From contig JACKKN010000008.1 of NCBI GenBank assembly GCA_024236415.1, forward strand, positions 62,001-126,000: DNA of 64,000 bases, written 5' to 3'. Source of the DNA: Hyphomicrobiales bacterium. GTDB taxonomy: Bacteria; Pseudomonadota; Alphaproteobacteria; Rhodospirillales; JACKKN01. This document shows, in pieces, positions 7,735 to 17,256 of this stretch (the stretch's first letter is position 1; the number at the start of each line of letters is the position of its first letter). Both the position numbers and the translations under genes were made by a program. The notes beneath the pieces are model-generated. The model did no database searches and was not told the DNA's origin. It saw only the letters and a list, made by a program, of their open reading frames with translations.

Positions 7735-9380
7735 GACAGGTCCCCCTCGAAGAACCGCAGCATGCTCAGCACCGGGTTGGGCGCGGCCTGGCCCAGGCCG
7801 CAGATGGAGGCGTCGCGCATGGCCGCCGCCAGTTCCCGTATCAGGTCGGCATTGCCGGGCGCGCCGTCAAGCAGGGCCAGCATCTTCTCGCAGCCAACCC
7901 GGCAGGGCGTGCACTGGCCGCAGCTTTCGTCCTCGAAGAACCGCACCAGGTTGGCGGCGATGGCGCGGATGTCGTCGGCCTGGGAGAACACCACCACCGC
8001 CGACGAGCCGACGAAGCAGCCGAACTCGTCCAGCGTGCCGAAGTCCAGCGGCACGTCGGCCTTGTCGGCGGGCAGGATGCCGCCCGAGGCGCCGCCCGGC
8101 AGAAAGCCTTTCAAGACATGGCCCTCGGCCATGCCGCCGCAGCGGCGGATCAGCTCGTTCAGGGTCACGCCGCAGGGCGCCTCGATGACGCCCGGGTTGC
8201 GCACCCGCCCGGAGACCGAGAAGAAGTGCGGCCGCCCGGCGTTCTGGTACCAGTCGGCGCCGCGCGCCAGGATCGCCGGCAGCCAGTACAGGGTCTCGAC
8301 GTTGTGGATCAGGGTCGGGCGGCCGAACAGGCCGGCCTGGGCCGGGAACGGCGGGCGGTTGCGCGGCAGGCCGCGCTTGCCCTCGATGCTTTCCAGCATG
8401 GCCGACTCCTCGCCGCAGATGTAGGCCCCGGCGCCGCGCCGCAGGTGCAGGGCGGCGTGCGGCGCCAGGCCGGCGGCGGCGACCTCGGCCAGGGTCCGTT
8501 CCAGCACGGCGCGGACGTGCGGGTATTCGTCGCGCAGGTAGATGTAGACGTCCTCGGCCTCCACCGCCCAGGCGTCGATCAGGGCGCCCTCGACCATGCG
8601 GTGGGGGTCCGTCTCCAGGCAGTAGCGGTCCTTGAAGGTGCCGGGCTCGCCCTCGTCGGCGTTGACGGCCACCACCCGGGGCTTGGGCGCCGCCGACAGG
8701 AACCGCTTCTTGGTGGCCGACGGGAAGCCGGCGCCGCCCAGGCCGCGCAGGCCCGAGGCGGCGATGGCGTCCAGCACGTCGTCCCGCTGCCGCTCGCCGG
8801 CCAGGCATTGGGCCAGGATCGAATAGCCGCCGTCGGCGCGGTAGGCGGCCAGGCCGCGCGGGGCCGCCGGCGGGGCCGCCGCGGTGCGGCCGGCGGCGAC
8901 CGCCGCGCCCACCCTGCCGGCGTCCGCATGGCCCAGGCGGTGCTGCCCCACCACGGCCATGGGGGCGGTGTCGCAGCCGCCGATGCAGGGCGCGGGGATG
9001 ACCCGCACGCCGTCGCCCAGTCCGTCCTTGAGGGCGTCCAGCAGGCCGCGCGCCCCGGCCAGGTCGCAGGCTATGCCGTCGCACACCCGCACGGTCAGGG
9101 GCGGCGGCGGCGCCTCGCCCTCGGCCAGCACGTCGAAGTGGGCGTAGAAGGTGGCGACCTCGTAGACCTCGGCCTGGGCGAGGCCCATCTCGGCGGCCAG
9201 GGCCGCCAGGTGGGCCGGGGTGATGTGGCCGCGGGCGTCCTGGATGCGGTGCAGGTGCTCGATCAGCAGGTCGCGGCGGCGCGGCGCGTCGCCCAGCAGG
9301 GCGCGCATCTCGGCCAGGGCGCCGTCGTCCAGCTGCCGCCCCTTGGGGAAGAACCGCTTGTCGCCGCTTCGCTTGGCCAT
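7731..9380 (-). CDS. fdsB: Formate dehydrogenase gamma-beta fusion (NuoE-NuoF-like) subunit
   Basis: A 549-residue diaphorase subunit that transfers electrons from FdsA to NAD+. Residues 1-150 are a NuoE/FdsG domain with the thioredoxin-like [2Fe-2S] cysteines C100, C105, C132 and C136. The rest is NuoF/FdsB: a glycine-rich FMN/NADH site (GLGGAGFPSATK), the GEESAMLESIEG region and a C-terminal [4Fe-4S] set (C487, C490, C493, C527). In Rhodobacter and Cupriavidus these are two genes, so this is a natural fusion. It is the first gene of the operon, divergent from chpT across about 218 bases without a clear promoter motif. Confidence 0.95.
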   Translation of the reverse strand: MAKRSGDKRFFPKGRQLDDGALAEMRALLGDAPRRRDLLIEHLHRIQDARGHITPAHLAALAAEMGLAQAEVYEVATFYAHFDVLAEGEAPPPPLTVRVCDGIACDLAGARGLLDALKDGLGDGVRVIPAPCIGGCDTAPMAVVGQHRLGHADAGRVGAAVAAGRTAAAPPAAPRGLAAYRADGGYSILAQCLAGERQRDDVLDAIAASGLRGLGGAGFPSATKKRFLSAAPKPRVVAVNADEGEPGTFKDRYCLETDPHRMVEGALIDAWAVEAEDVYIYLRDEYPHVRAVLERTLAEVAAAGLAPHAALHLRRGAGAYICGEESAMLESIEGKRGLPRNRPPFPAQAGLFGRPTLIHNVETLYWLPAILARGADWYQNAGRPHFFSVSGRVRNPGVIEAPCGVTLNELIRRCGGMAEGHVLKGFLPGGASGGILPADKADVPLDFGTLDEFGCFVGSSAVVVFSQADDIRAIAANLVRFFEDESCGQCTPCRVGCEKMLALLDGAPGNADLIRELAAAMRDASICGLGQAAPNPVLSMLRFFEGDLS

Positions 9381-9598
9381 GCCTGTCCCCTGGACCTCGC
9401 CGCCTGTCCCGTGCCCGCCACCGAGCCGTGCATTATGCCCGCCACCGGCCCCGGGTCAATCGCAGGGGAACCCGGGCGCGGCCCTGTTCTCGCGCCGGGC
9501 CATGGGCTAGATTGACGCTACCAGCGGCGTGCCGCGGGCAATGTCCGGAAAGCGGCATCCGGTGCGGCGAACACGAACGAGGGGGCGTGGCGACACCC

Positions 9599-10237
9599 AT
9601 GGACGACGACCTGATCCTGGCCCAGCTCATGTGCTCGCGCCTGTGCCACGACCTGGTGGGCCCGGCCGGTGGGGTCGGCGCCGGGCTGGAGCTGTTCCGC
9701 GACCAGGGCGGCGGCGACGACGCGGCGCTGGACCTGGCCCAGCGCAGCGCCGGCGAGGTGACCCGGCGCCTGGCCTTCTACCGCGCCGCCTTCGGCTTCG
9801 GCGGCGGCAACGACGGCACCGTCGCCGTCGCCGCCCTGCGCCGCGACGCGGCGCGCCTGTTCGAGGGCGGCAAGGTGGCGCTGGACTGGCCCGACCCGGG
9901 CGACGGGCCCGCGGTGCCGGCGGTGGCCGGCAAGCTGATCCTGACCCTGGTGCTGATCGCCGCCGACGCCCTGGGGCGCGGCGGCCGGGTGGCGGTGGGC
10001 CTGGCCCACCTGGAGGACGGCCTGGGGGTGGCCGTGGCGGCGCGCGGCCCCGGCGCCGCGGTCAGGGAGGAGGTGGCCGGCGCCCTGGCCGGCGAGTTAA
10101 CCCTGGACCGGGTCTCGGCCCGGGGCATCACCGGGTTTCTGGCGCGGCGCCTGGCGCGGTCCCTGGCCGCCGAACTGGAACTGGACACCAGCGCGGACGA
10201 ACCGCGCCTGGCCCTGCTGATCCCGATGGTCGATTAG
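9599..10237 (+). CDS. chpT: Histidine phosphotransferase ChpT
   Basis: A 212-residue phosphotransfer protein that relays phosphate from the hybrid kinase CckA to CtrA (and CpdR) in alphaproteobacteria. The phospho-accepting His is in the LMCSRLCHDLVGPAGGVGAG helix, the family signature. The C-terminal half is a degenerate HATPase-like fold. The ATG at 9599 starts just before the conserved region; a GTG four codons upstream is also in frame but sits too close to the GAGGGGG ribosome site. The gene converges on ctrA with only 24 bases between stops, so kinase relay and target regulator are neighbours. Confidence 0.88.
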   Translation: MDDDLILAQLMCSRLCHDLVGPAGGVGAGLELFRDQGGGDDAALDLAQRSAGEVTRRLAFYRAAFGFGGGNDGTVAVAALRRDAARLFEGGKVALDWPDPGDGPAVPAVAGKLILTLVLIAADALGRGGRVAVGLAHLEDGLGVAVAARGPGAAVREEVAGALAGELTLDRVSARGITGFLARRLARSLAAELELDTSADEPRLALLIPMVD

Positions 10238-10261
10238 GGCGGGGAGGGGAGAAGCGGCGGC

Positions 10262-10969
<708 letters not shown>

Positions 10970-11184
10970 CCCAGACCCCATACGCAATTTCTAAACGAAT
11001 CGCCCTTGTTAACCATATTCTTTGCGATTCGATCATTCAAGAGTCCTTATTCGACATATTGATAATTTCGACCCCATCCGGCGTTATTTTACCCGACTTT
11101 AAAGATTCACGGAGATACTGCGGCCAATACCTGCACGGATGACGAGTCCTTCCGTCCGCCGCGCCGGTTCCCGGGAGGTTCCGC
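10970..11184. promoter_or_regulatory. ctrA/fliI divergent control region with five GANTC sites and a CtrA half-site
   Basis: This 215-base gap is much more AT-rich than its surroundings. It contains five GANTC sequences, the CcrM methylation target (10997-11001, 11026-11030, 11041-11045, 11104-11108, 11144-11148). It also contains TTAACCAT at 11009-11016, matching the CtrA half-site. In Caulobacter ctrA expression depends on GANTC methylation state and CtrA autoregulation, so a similar logic is likely here. No confident -35/-10 pair was assigned. Confidence 0.6.
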
Positions 11185-12576
11185 GTGTCATCGTTGGTTA
11201 ACAATATCGTCACGGAAATCGCCGTCCTGCCCGACTACACGGTGCACGGGCGGGTCGCCGCGGTGACCGGCCTGATGGTCGAGGTGGCCGGCCTGCGCGG
11301 CGCCGTGTCCATCGGCGACCGCTGCCGCATCGGTGGCCGCCGCGGCCGCCGGGTGGTGTGCGAGGTGGTGGGCTTCCGCCACGACCGGGCCCTGGTCATG
11401 CCCTATGGCACGCTGGACGGTATCGGCCTGGGCGACCGCGCCGAGGTCGGCGGGTCCGAGCCGGTGATCTACCCCGACCCGAGCTGGCTGGGCCGGGTGG
11501 TCAACGCCTTCGGCGAGCCGGTGGACGGCAAGGGCCCCCTGGGCGCCGGGCCGGTGGCCTACCCGGTGCGCAACGCGCCGCCGCCGGCCCACCTGCGCCA
11601 GCGGGTGGGCGGCAAGATCGACCTGGGGGTGCGGTCCCTGAACACCTTCCTGACCTGCTGCCGCGGCCAGCGCATGGGCATCTTCGCCGGCTCGGGGGTC
11701 GGCAAGTCGACCCTGCTGTCCATGATGGCGCGGCACACCGACGCCCAGGTCAACGTCATCGGCCTGATCGGCGAGCGCGGCCGCGAGGCCCGCGAGTTCA
11801 TCGAGGACGACCTGGGCGACGAGGGCATGGCGCGCAGCGTGGTGGTGGTGGCCACGTCGGACGAGCCGCCGCTGCTGCGCCGCCAGGCGGCGCATCTGAC
11901 CCTGGCCGTGGCCGAGCACTTCCGCGACGCCGGCAACGACGTACTGTGCCTGATGGACAGCGTCACCCGCTTCGCCATGGCCCAGCGCGAGATCAGCCTG
12001 TCGGCGGGCGAGCCGCCGGCCAGCAAGGGGTACACGCCGTCGGTCTTCGCCGAGCTGCCGCGCCTGCTTGAGCGGGCCGGCCCGGGCATGGCGGGGCAGG
12101 GCTCGATCACCGGCCTGTTTACGGTGCTGGTCGAGGGCGACGACCACAACGAGCCCATCTCGGACGCCGTGCGCGGCATCCTGGACGGGCACATCGTCCT
12201 CGCCCGATCCATCGCCGAGCGTGGCCGCTTCCCGCCCGTGGACATCCTGCGCAGCGTGTCGCGGACCATGCCCGACTGCAACGCCGCGCACGAGAACGCC
12301 CTGGTCGACCGGGCGCGCCGGCTGATCGCCGCCTACGAGGAGATGGCCGAGCTGATCCGCCTGGGCGCCTATCGCCGCGGCACCGACCCGCGCATCGACG
12401 AGGCCATCCGCCTGTACCCGGACCTGGACGCCTTCCTGGCCCAGGCCAAGGACGAGCGCGCCGACCTGGCGGCGGGCTACGCCGGGTTGGAGCGCATCCT
12501 GGGCGCGCCGCCGCCGGCCGACGACGCCGCCGCCGGCGGGGCGGCGGTGATGCCCGACCGGCCGCGCATCGGCTAG
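11185..12576 (+). CDS. fliI: Flagellar type III export ATPase FliI
   Basis: A 463-residue cytoplasmic ATPase of the flagellar export apparatus, related to F1-beta. Visible are the N-terminal beta-barrel, the Walker A motif GSGVGKST (about residues 173-180), the Walker B strand ending LMDSVTRFA and the SLSAGEPPASKGYTPSVF catalytic loop. It starts with GTG, six bases after GGGAGG. The tail past the conserved domain is Pro/Ala-rich. fliJ follows after 22 bases. The promoter region is shared with ctrA, and a GTTAAC lies just inside the coding start. Confidence 0.97.
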   Translation: MSSLVNNIVTEIAVLPDYTVHGRVAAVTGLMVEVAGLRGAVSIGDRCRIGGRRGRRVVCEVVGFRHDRALVMPYGTLDGIGLGDRAEVGGSEPVIYPDPSWLGRVVNAFGEPVDGKGPLGAGPVAYPVRNAPPPAHLRQRVGGKIDLGVRSLNTFLTCCRGQRMGIFAGSGVGKSTLLSMMARHTDAQVNVIGLIGERGREAREFIEDDLGDEGMARSVVVVATSDEPPLLRRQAAHLTLAVAEHFRDAGNDVLCLMDSVTRFAMAQREISLSAGEPPASKGYTPSVFAELPRLLERAGPGMAGQGSITGLFTVLVEGDDHNEPISDAVRGILDGHIVLARSIAERGRFPPVDILRSVSRTMPDCNAAHENALVDRARRLIAAYEEMAELIRLGAYRRGTDPRIDEAIRLYPDLDAFLAQAKDERADLAAGYAGLERILGAPPPADDAAAGGAAVMPDRPRIG

Positions 12577-12598
12577 GCGGAACGGGGGATAGGGGGCC

Positions 12599-13021
12599 AT
12601 GGCGCGCGGACTGCAGAGCCTGATCAAGATCCACGAGTGGAAGGTGACCGAGGAGCAGCGCAAGCTGGCCGAGGTCAACCGCGCCATCGAGGACATGGAA
12701 TCGCGCATCGCCCGCCTGGACACAGACCTGGCCCACGAGCAGGCCGTGGCCGCCAGCGACCCGCACCAGGCCGGCCGCTACCTCGCGTCCTACACCGCCG
12801 CGGCGCTGGAGCGGCGGCGGCGCCTGGTGCAGTCCCTGGCCACCCTGGAGGAGCAGGCCGCCGGCGTGCGCGCCGACCTGCACGAGGCCTACCGCGAGCG
12901 GCGCAAGTACGAACTGGCCGAGGAGGCCCGCCAGCGCCGCGAGGCCGAGGACCGCGAGCGCCGGGAGCAGATGGACCTGGACGAACTGGGCACCCAGGGG
13001 GTGGCGCGGCGGGGGAAGTAG
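12599..13021 (+). CDS. fliJ: Flagellar export chaperone/stalk protein FliJ
   Basis: A 140-residue, highly charged, almost entirely helical protein with heptad repeats across residues 5-130, as expected of FliJ, which forms a coiled coil inserted into the FliI hexamer. Sequence identity in this family is always low; the assignment rests on length, coiled-coil character and position directly after fliI. The last ~20 residues are rich in charged residues. It is the last gene of the fliI operon, followed by hairpins. Confidence 0.85.
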   Translation: MARGLQSLIKIHEWKVTEEQRKLAEVNRAIEDMESRIARLDTDLAHEQAVAASDPHQAGRYLASYTAAALERRRRLVQSLATLEEQAAGVRADLHEAYRERRKYELAEEARQRREAEDRERREQMDLDELGTQGVARRGK

Positions 13022-13066
13022 GCCGCCGTCCTTGCATTTCGACGCAAATGAAATCCTTTTTCGTCA

Positions 13067-13151
13067 CCACCGGGCTTGACCCGGTGGTCCACAATGCGGT
13101 GCAGGGCGACGGCGGGAAAAAAGACGTGGATGCCCGTGTCAAGCACGGGCA
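13067..13151. repeat. Two palindromic hairpin elements between convergent genes
   Basis: Hairpin 1: CCACCGGG / CCCGGTGG (13067-13087, loop CTTGA). Hairpin 2: TGCCCGTG / CACGGGCA (13131-13151, loop TCAAG). Both are perfect 8-bp stems whose loops are related by inversion. They resemble dispersed palindromes common in alphaproteobacterial intergenic regions. They lie between the 3' ends of fliJ and the opposing operon and may act as bidirectional terminators, though neither is followed by a strong T run. Confidence 0.75.
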
Positions 13152-13186
13152 TGACGGCGCATTTCGGATCGAAAGGGAAACGGGGT

Positions 13187-13558
13187 CTACCCGGGCCCCA
13201 GGCGCGCCAGCAGGGCCGGGTTGTCCCATTTCGGCTGGCGGTCTTCCAGCAGTACGCTGTGGCCGGCCAGGCCGTCGCCCATGGTCACCTCGACCTGGAT
13301 CCAGCGCGCCACGGTCTCGTTGTTGACGTCCTCCAGCACGCAGACGGCCAGGTGTTCCAGGCCCTTCCAGTCCATGTCGGCCAGGCGCAGCAGGTAGGCG
13401 TTCAGGCTGGGCGCCTCGATCACCAGCTTGTCGGGCACGTAGCGCAGGCGCAGGCCGGCGCCGGTGCCCAGGCTGCCGCGCAGGGTGACCAGGTAGTCGT
13501 GGCGCCGGTCCGGGTTGGGGCGGGTAACCAGGGCGGCGCGGCGGGCGGCGGGGTCCAT
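13187..13558 (-). CDS. QueF-like T-fold protein lacking the catalytic motif
   Basis: A 123-residue protein whose core (PNPDRRHDYLVTLRG, then LRYVPDKLVIEAPSLNAYLL and the LEDVNNE region) aligns by eye with 7-cyano-7-deazaguanine reductase QueF (PNPxRDYxVxIE, then IRYVPDKxxVExKSLKLYL). The segment that should carry the catalytic Cys and Asp (CPxTGQPD) is replaced by a short Gly-rich turn, so nitrile reductase activity is not expected. It is the last gene of the flagellar run, 15 bases after the FliK-like gene. Its role is unknown; a binding or structural T-fold protein is one possibility. Confidence 0.6.
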   Translation of the reverse strand: MDPAARRAALVTRPNPDRRHDYLVTLRGSLGTGAGLRLRYVPDKLVIEAPSLNAYLLRLADMDWKGLEHLAVCVLEDVNNETVARWIQVEVTMGDGLAGHSVLLEDRQPKWDNPALLARLGPG

Positions 13559-13573
13559 GTCCTTCGTTCTCCC

Positions 13574-15411
13574 CTATACGGTCATGCCGGCCCAGGCGCC
13601 CAGGGCGGCGGCGGCGGGCAGGTCCACCATCCGCTCGGGCGCGGCCTGGAAGCCGACCCCGCCCTTCAGCCCGGTAATCTCGGCGGCCTCGCGGTAGATG
13701 GTGCGGATGCCCTCGCGCACGGCCGGGGGCAGGGGCGTCTCGCTGCGCACGATCAGGTCCAGGTGCTTCTTGCCGTCCTTCAGCAGGCCGTCCAGTTGCA
13801 GGCGGCCCAGGCGGCTGAGCGTGACGTCGATGATGAAGCGGGTGCCGCGGCCGCCGGCGTCGTCGCCGTCGTCCTCGTCGCGCTGGCGCCGGGCGAACAG
13901 CATCAGGGGCTCCAGCTCGCGGCCGTTGTGGAACGGCACCGGGGTCAGGCGCCAGTCCCCCGGCGGCGCGTCGTCGGCCAGGCGGCCCAGGCGCGCGAAA
14001 TCCTCGCCCAGGCGCGCCGCCAGGTCCGGCCGCGCCCGGTGCAGGGCGCGCAGGGGCGCCTCGCCCAGCCAGCCGCGCAGGTCGCCCAGGCCCAGGGCCG
14101 AGAGGAAGAACAACAGGTTCGCCGCCAGTTGCCGGTTGGCCTGGGGCAGGGCCGTGGCCACCAGGTGCCGCGCCGCCTGGGGGTCGGCGGCCTGCACCGC
14201 CTGCAGGGCCTCGCGCAGGTCCGGCCAGTCGCGCTGCAGCAGCACCTGGCGCAGCAGCACGGCCTCGCGCCGCAGCACCGATTCGGCGGCCGGGACCGGC
14301 GCCGGCACGGGGCGCGACAGGACCTCCAGCGTCGCCGTGCTGCCGGCCGGCAGGGCCGTGCGCGCGTTGACGGCGATGGCCGCGTCGCGCACCTGGAAGA
14401 TGGGCTGGCCGGTGGCCGTGCGGCCGACCAGGGTCGCGGGCAGGCGCTGACCCAGGGACAGGTCGGGCACCCCCGTGGCCGTGGCCGTGGCGGTCACCGC
14501 CGCCTCGCGCGGCGCTGCCGCCAGGGTGGCCACACGCAGGCTGACCTGGGCCCCGGCCGGCAGGGCCGCCGTGCCGGGCGCGGCGCGGGCCGCCGCCGCC
14601 ACCACGCCTGGGGCCGCCGGCGTGCCTGCCGGGCCGCCTGGGGTGGTGCCGGCCGCGGCCGGACCGCCCGGCGTTGCAGCCGTGGCGGGGTTGCCGGCCC
14701 CGTGGTCCCCGGCGCCGTAGTCCCCGGTCCCGCGGGAACCGTTCCGGGCCCCGCCTGGCCCGGCACGGGCGCTCCCGGCACGGTCCCGCCACCGGCGCCG
14801 GGGGCGCTGCCCAACTGGGCCACCACGGGGCGCAGCAGGGTGCCCTGGACCACGGCGCCCACGGCCAGGAGCGGCGGCGCGGCGGCGCCGGACGGCGCAA
14901 CGGTGGTCGAGGTCGCGGCGGACCCCGGGCCGCCGGTGGCCAGCAGGCGCAGGCGCACCGCGACCGGCTCGCCGGGCAGCAGTTGCAGGGACAGGCGCGC
15001 CCCCTCGGGCAGGGGCAGGCGGCTTTGCAGGACCAGCACCCCCAGGTCCGTTTGCACGGCGACCTGGCCGGCCGGGAGGGGAGCGGGCGGCAGGGTTGAC
15101 GCCGGCAGGGCGGATGCCGGCGGCGTGGCGGCACCGGTCCCCTCGGCCGCGGCCGCCGCGGCGGCCGTCGCCTGGGCCACGGCCTGGGACGCGGCCTGGG
15201 ATGCGGCCTGGGATGCTGCTGGGGCGCCGCCCTGCGCCGGGGTCTGGCCCTGGCCCGCGGGTTGCGGCGGCACCACGGCGTCGATCACCGTGCCGGCCGG
15301 CAGTTGCGTCAGGGCCGGCGGCGGGTTGACCACGGTCAGGGTCACGGGGGCCGGCGCCGAGCCGCCGGCCGGCGGCGGCGGTGGCGGGGTCGGCGGGGCG
15401 ACGTCGCTCAT
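13574..15411 (-). CDS. FliK-like hook-length-control family protein, frameshifted in this sequence
   Basis: Two overlapping frames make one protein of about 610 residues. From the ATG at 15411 the first frame gives a Pro/Ala/Gly-rich region with repeated AASQ units and a folded segment (QTDLGVLVLQSRLPLPEGAR) and loses sense near 14690. The second frame carries on in the same style and encodes the conserved C-terminal part, with a FliK-like PLxVRLxLxxLG pattern (TRFIIDVTLSRLGRLQLDGL, then HLDLIVRSETPLPPAV). The shift lies in a G/C-homopolymer tract at about 14640-14700. It sits between flhG and the QueF-like gene. It is probably a second FliK-type protein, distinct from fliK at 31-33 kb. Confidence 0.6.
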
Positions 15412-15424
15412 GGCCCCGCCGCTC

Positions 15425-16222
15425 CTACCGCTCCAGGGCCTGGGACAGCTTCTTGGCGATGGCCTCCACGTCGGCCACGGCCTCGGTGTTGGGCGAGCGG
15501 GTCAGGGTCGAGACCTGGCTGCGGATGGCCTCGCGCACGCGGCGGTCGCGGCGCACCACGCCCAGCAGCGGCGGCGAGATTTTGAGGAACCCCTCGCAGG
15601 CCTTGTGCAGGGTGGCGTAGGTGCGCTCGCCCTCGCGGGTCGAGTTGGCCATGTTGACCACGATCTGCAGATCCGTGCCCGGCCGCTCCATGTGCGTGAC
15701 CTTGATGTAGGCGTAGGCGTCGGTCAGGGAGGTCGGCTCCTCGGTCGAGATGACCACGCAGGTGCCGGCGCTGTCCGCCAGTTGCAGCACCGACCGCTCG
15801 ACCCCCGCCCCCAGGTCGACGATCACCATGTCGTAGCTGGCGGCCACCAGGGCCATGTCCTCGTTCAGCATCTGCAGCCGGCTGGTGCCGATGTTGGCCA
15901 GCCGCCCCGAGCCCGAGCGCCCGGCGATGATGTCGAACCCGCCATCGTCGTAGCGGCTCGCCGCCTGGGCCAGGGTCAGCCGGCCCGAGACCACGGCGCT
16001 GAGGTCGTGCTTGGGCATCAGGCCGAGCTGGATGTCCACGTTGGCCAGGCCCAGGTCGCCGTCGAACAGCAGCACCCGGCGCCCGGACCGGGCCAGGGCA
16101 TGGGCCAGGGTGATGGCGAACCAGGTCTTGCCGACCCCGCCCTTGCCGGAGGCGACGGCCACCATGTTCTGGATCTTGGGTCGCGGGATCGGTCGCAGAT
16201 GGGAGACGTTGTTGGCGGTCAT
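15425..16222 (-). CDS. flhG: Flagellar number regulator FlhG (FleN/MinD-like ATPase)
   Basis: A 265-residue ParA/MinD-family ATPase that limits flagellar number with FlhF. The deviant Walker A motif SGKGGVGKTW lies about 25 residues in, followed by the LFDGDLGLANVDIQLGL stretch typical of FlhG/FleN and the IVDLGAGVERSVL strand. Its ATG overlaps the flhF stop (ATGA). The gene ends 13 bases before the FliK-like start. The short N-terminal extension ahead of the P-loop lacks the DQAxxLR activation motif seen in many FlhG proteins. Confidence 0.92.
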   Translation of the reverse strand: MTANNVSHLRPIPRPKIQNMVAVASGKGGVGKTWFAITLAHALARSGRRVLLFDGDLGLANVDIQLGLMPKHDLSAVVSGRLTLAQAASRYDDGGFDIIAGRSGSGRLANIGTSRLQMLNEDMALVAASYDMVIVDLGAGVERSVLQLADSAGTCVVISTEEPTSLTDAYAYIKVTHMERPGTDLQIVVNMANSTREGERTYATLHKACEGFLKISPPLLGVVRRDRRVREAIRSQVSTLTRSPNTEAVADVEAIAKKLSQALER

Positions 16223-17256
16223 GATGCGGCCTCGGATTTCCTCGGGGACCCCGCCTCCTCGGCGGATGGGGTGCGGTGGGACGGGCGCGCCGCCGCCGCC
16301 GGGTCCGGCAGCAGCAGCCGGGCCAGGGCGGCGGCGTCGATGGCGGTGACGGCGCGGCCCGCGTCGGCGTCGCCGGTGACGGCGGCCAGGGCCAGGCGCG
16401 CGGCGTCGGCGGCGGCCAGCAGGCTGCCCAGGCGGCGGGCCACGTCGACCCGGGTGGCCAGCAGGCGCCGGGCGCCCAGGGCGGCGAAGGCGCGGGCGTG
16501 GTCGGCGGCCTCGACGGCGGCGTCGCCGCCGGGCCAGGACCAGGACCGGCTCGGCCCCGCGGCGGCGATCAGGCGCCCCAGGGGCGGCCATGTCGCGTCG
16601 CGGGCGTTGTAGGGGTTGGCGGCCGGGGTGTCGATGAACAGGGCGGTGCCGGTCCCTGCCGCGGCCACGGCGGCGGCGGCCAAGGCGTCGGCGTCGGCCG
16701 CGGCCTGCACCGGCGCCAGGTCCCACGGGCGCAACAGGGCGGCCAGGCGGGCGCCGTCGCCGGTGCCCGTGTCGGCGCTGACTGGCCGCGCGCACGGGCC
16801 GGCCGGCCGCGCGCGCCGCCGCCGCGCCAGCTTGGCGGTGGCCAGGGTCTTGCCGGCGCCGGGCGGGCCGACCAGCATCAGGGTTCCGCCGGCGGTCGCC
16901 CCGGCCAGGGGCGCGAAGGCCAGCACCCGGTCCAGGGCCGCCGCCAGCACGGCCACCGGGTCGGGCCCGCCGGCTGCCGCGGCGGCCGCCAGCAGGCGCC
17001 GCGCCGTGCCCTCGGGGACGCCGTGGAAGGCCAGGGTCTGGCGCACCCCGTCCACCATGTCCGGCGCCGCCCAGGTCTCGGCCTCGGCCGGGCCCAGGTC
17101 CAGGTCGGGGTCGTCGTCCACGGCGGCGGTGACCCGGGCCGCCTGGCCGCCGGCCGGCTCCTGGGCCGAGACCACGATGGCGTCGGCGCCTAGGTCGGCG
17201 TGGGCCAGGTCCCTGGCCTCGGCGACGGTGGCGGCGGTGAAGACCTTCAGGCGCAT
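16219..17256 (-). CDS. flhF: Flagellar GTPase FlhF (SRP-type), with local frame slips
   Basis: A 345-residue SRP-like GTPase that sets flagellar position. The N-terminus (MRLKVFTAATVAEARDLA) and G1 loop GPPGAGKT (residues 130-137) are clear. Three later stretches look wrong for the family and read better in the adjacent frame: residues ~145-160 (alternative AARAAGRPVRAAS), ~220-228 (alternative RDMAA) and ~233-242 (alternative AEPVLVL). Each slip is compensated, so the frame stays open. The start overlaps the flhA stop by one base. The domain is shorter than most FlhF proteins. Confidence 0.85.
   Translation of the reverse strand: MRLKVFTAATVAEARDLAHADLGADAIVVSAQEPAGGQAARVTAAVDDDPDLDLGPAEAETWAAPDMVDGVRQTLAFHGVPEGTARRLLAAAAAAGGPDPVAVLAAALDRVLAFAPLAGATAGGTLMLVGPPGAGKTLATAKLARRRRARPAGPCARPVSADTGTGDGARLAALLRPWDLAPVQAAADADALAAAAVAAAGTGTALFIDTPAANPYNARDATWPPLGRLIAAAGPSRSWSWPGGDAAVEAADHARAFAALGARRLLATRVDVARRLGSLLAAADAARLALAAVTGDADAGRAVTAIDAAALARLLLPDPAAAARPSHRTPSAEEAGSPRKSEAAS

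Noticed and set aside
4966..8424. A long plus-strand open frame opposite fdsA and fdsB
   Set aside because: It has no ribosome site or recognisable motif and lies antisense to confirmed iron-sulfur subunits.
14600..14720. Programmed frameshifting in the FliK-like gene
   Set aside because: No slippery heptamer with downstream structure is evident, and indels also appear in fliK and flhF, so error or mutation is simpler.
12675..15134. A third minus-strand frame spanning fliJ and the FliK-like gene
   Set aside because: It is Pro/Arg-rich nonsense running antisense through fliJ; the two other frames carry the conserved protein.
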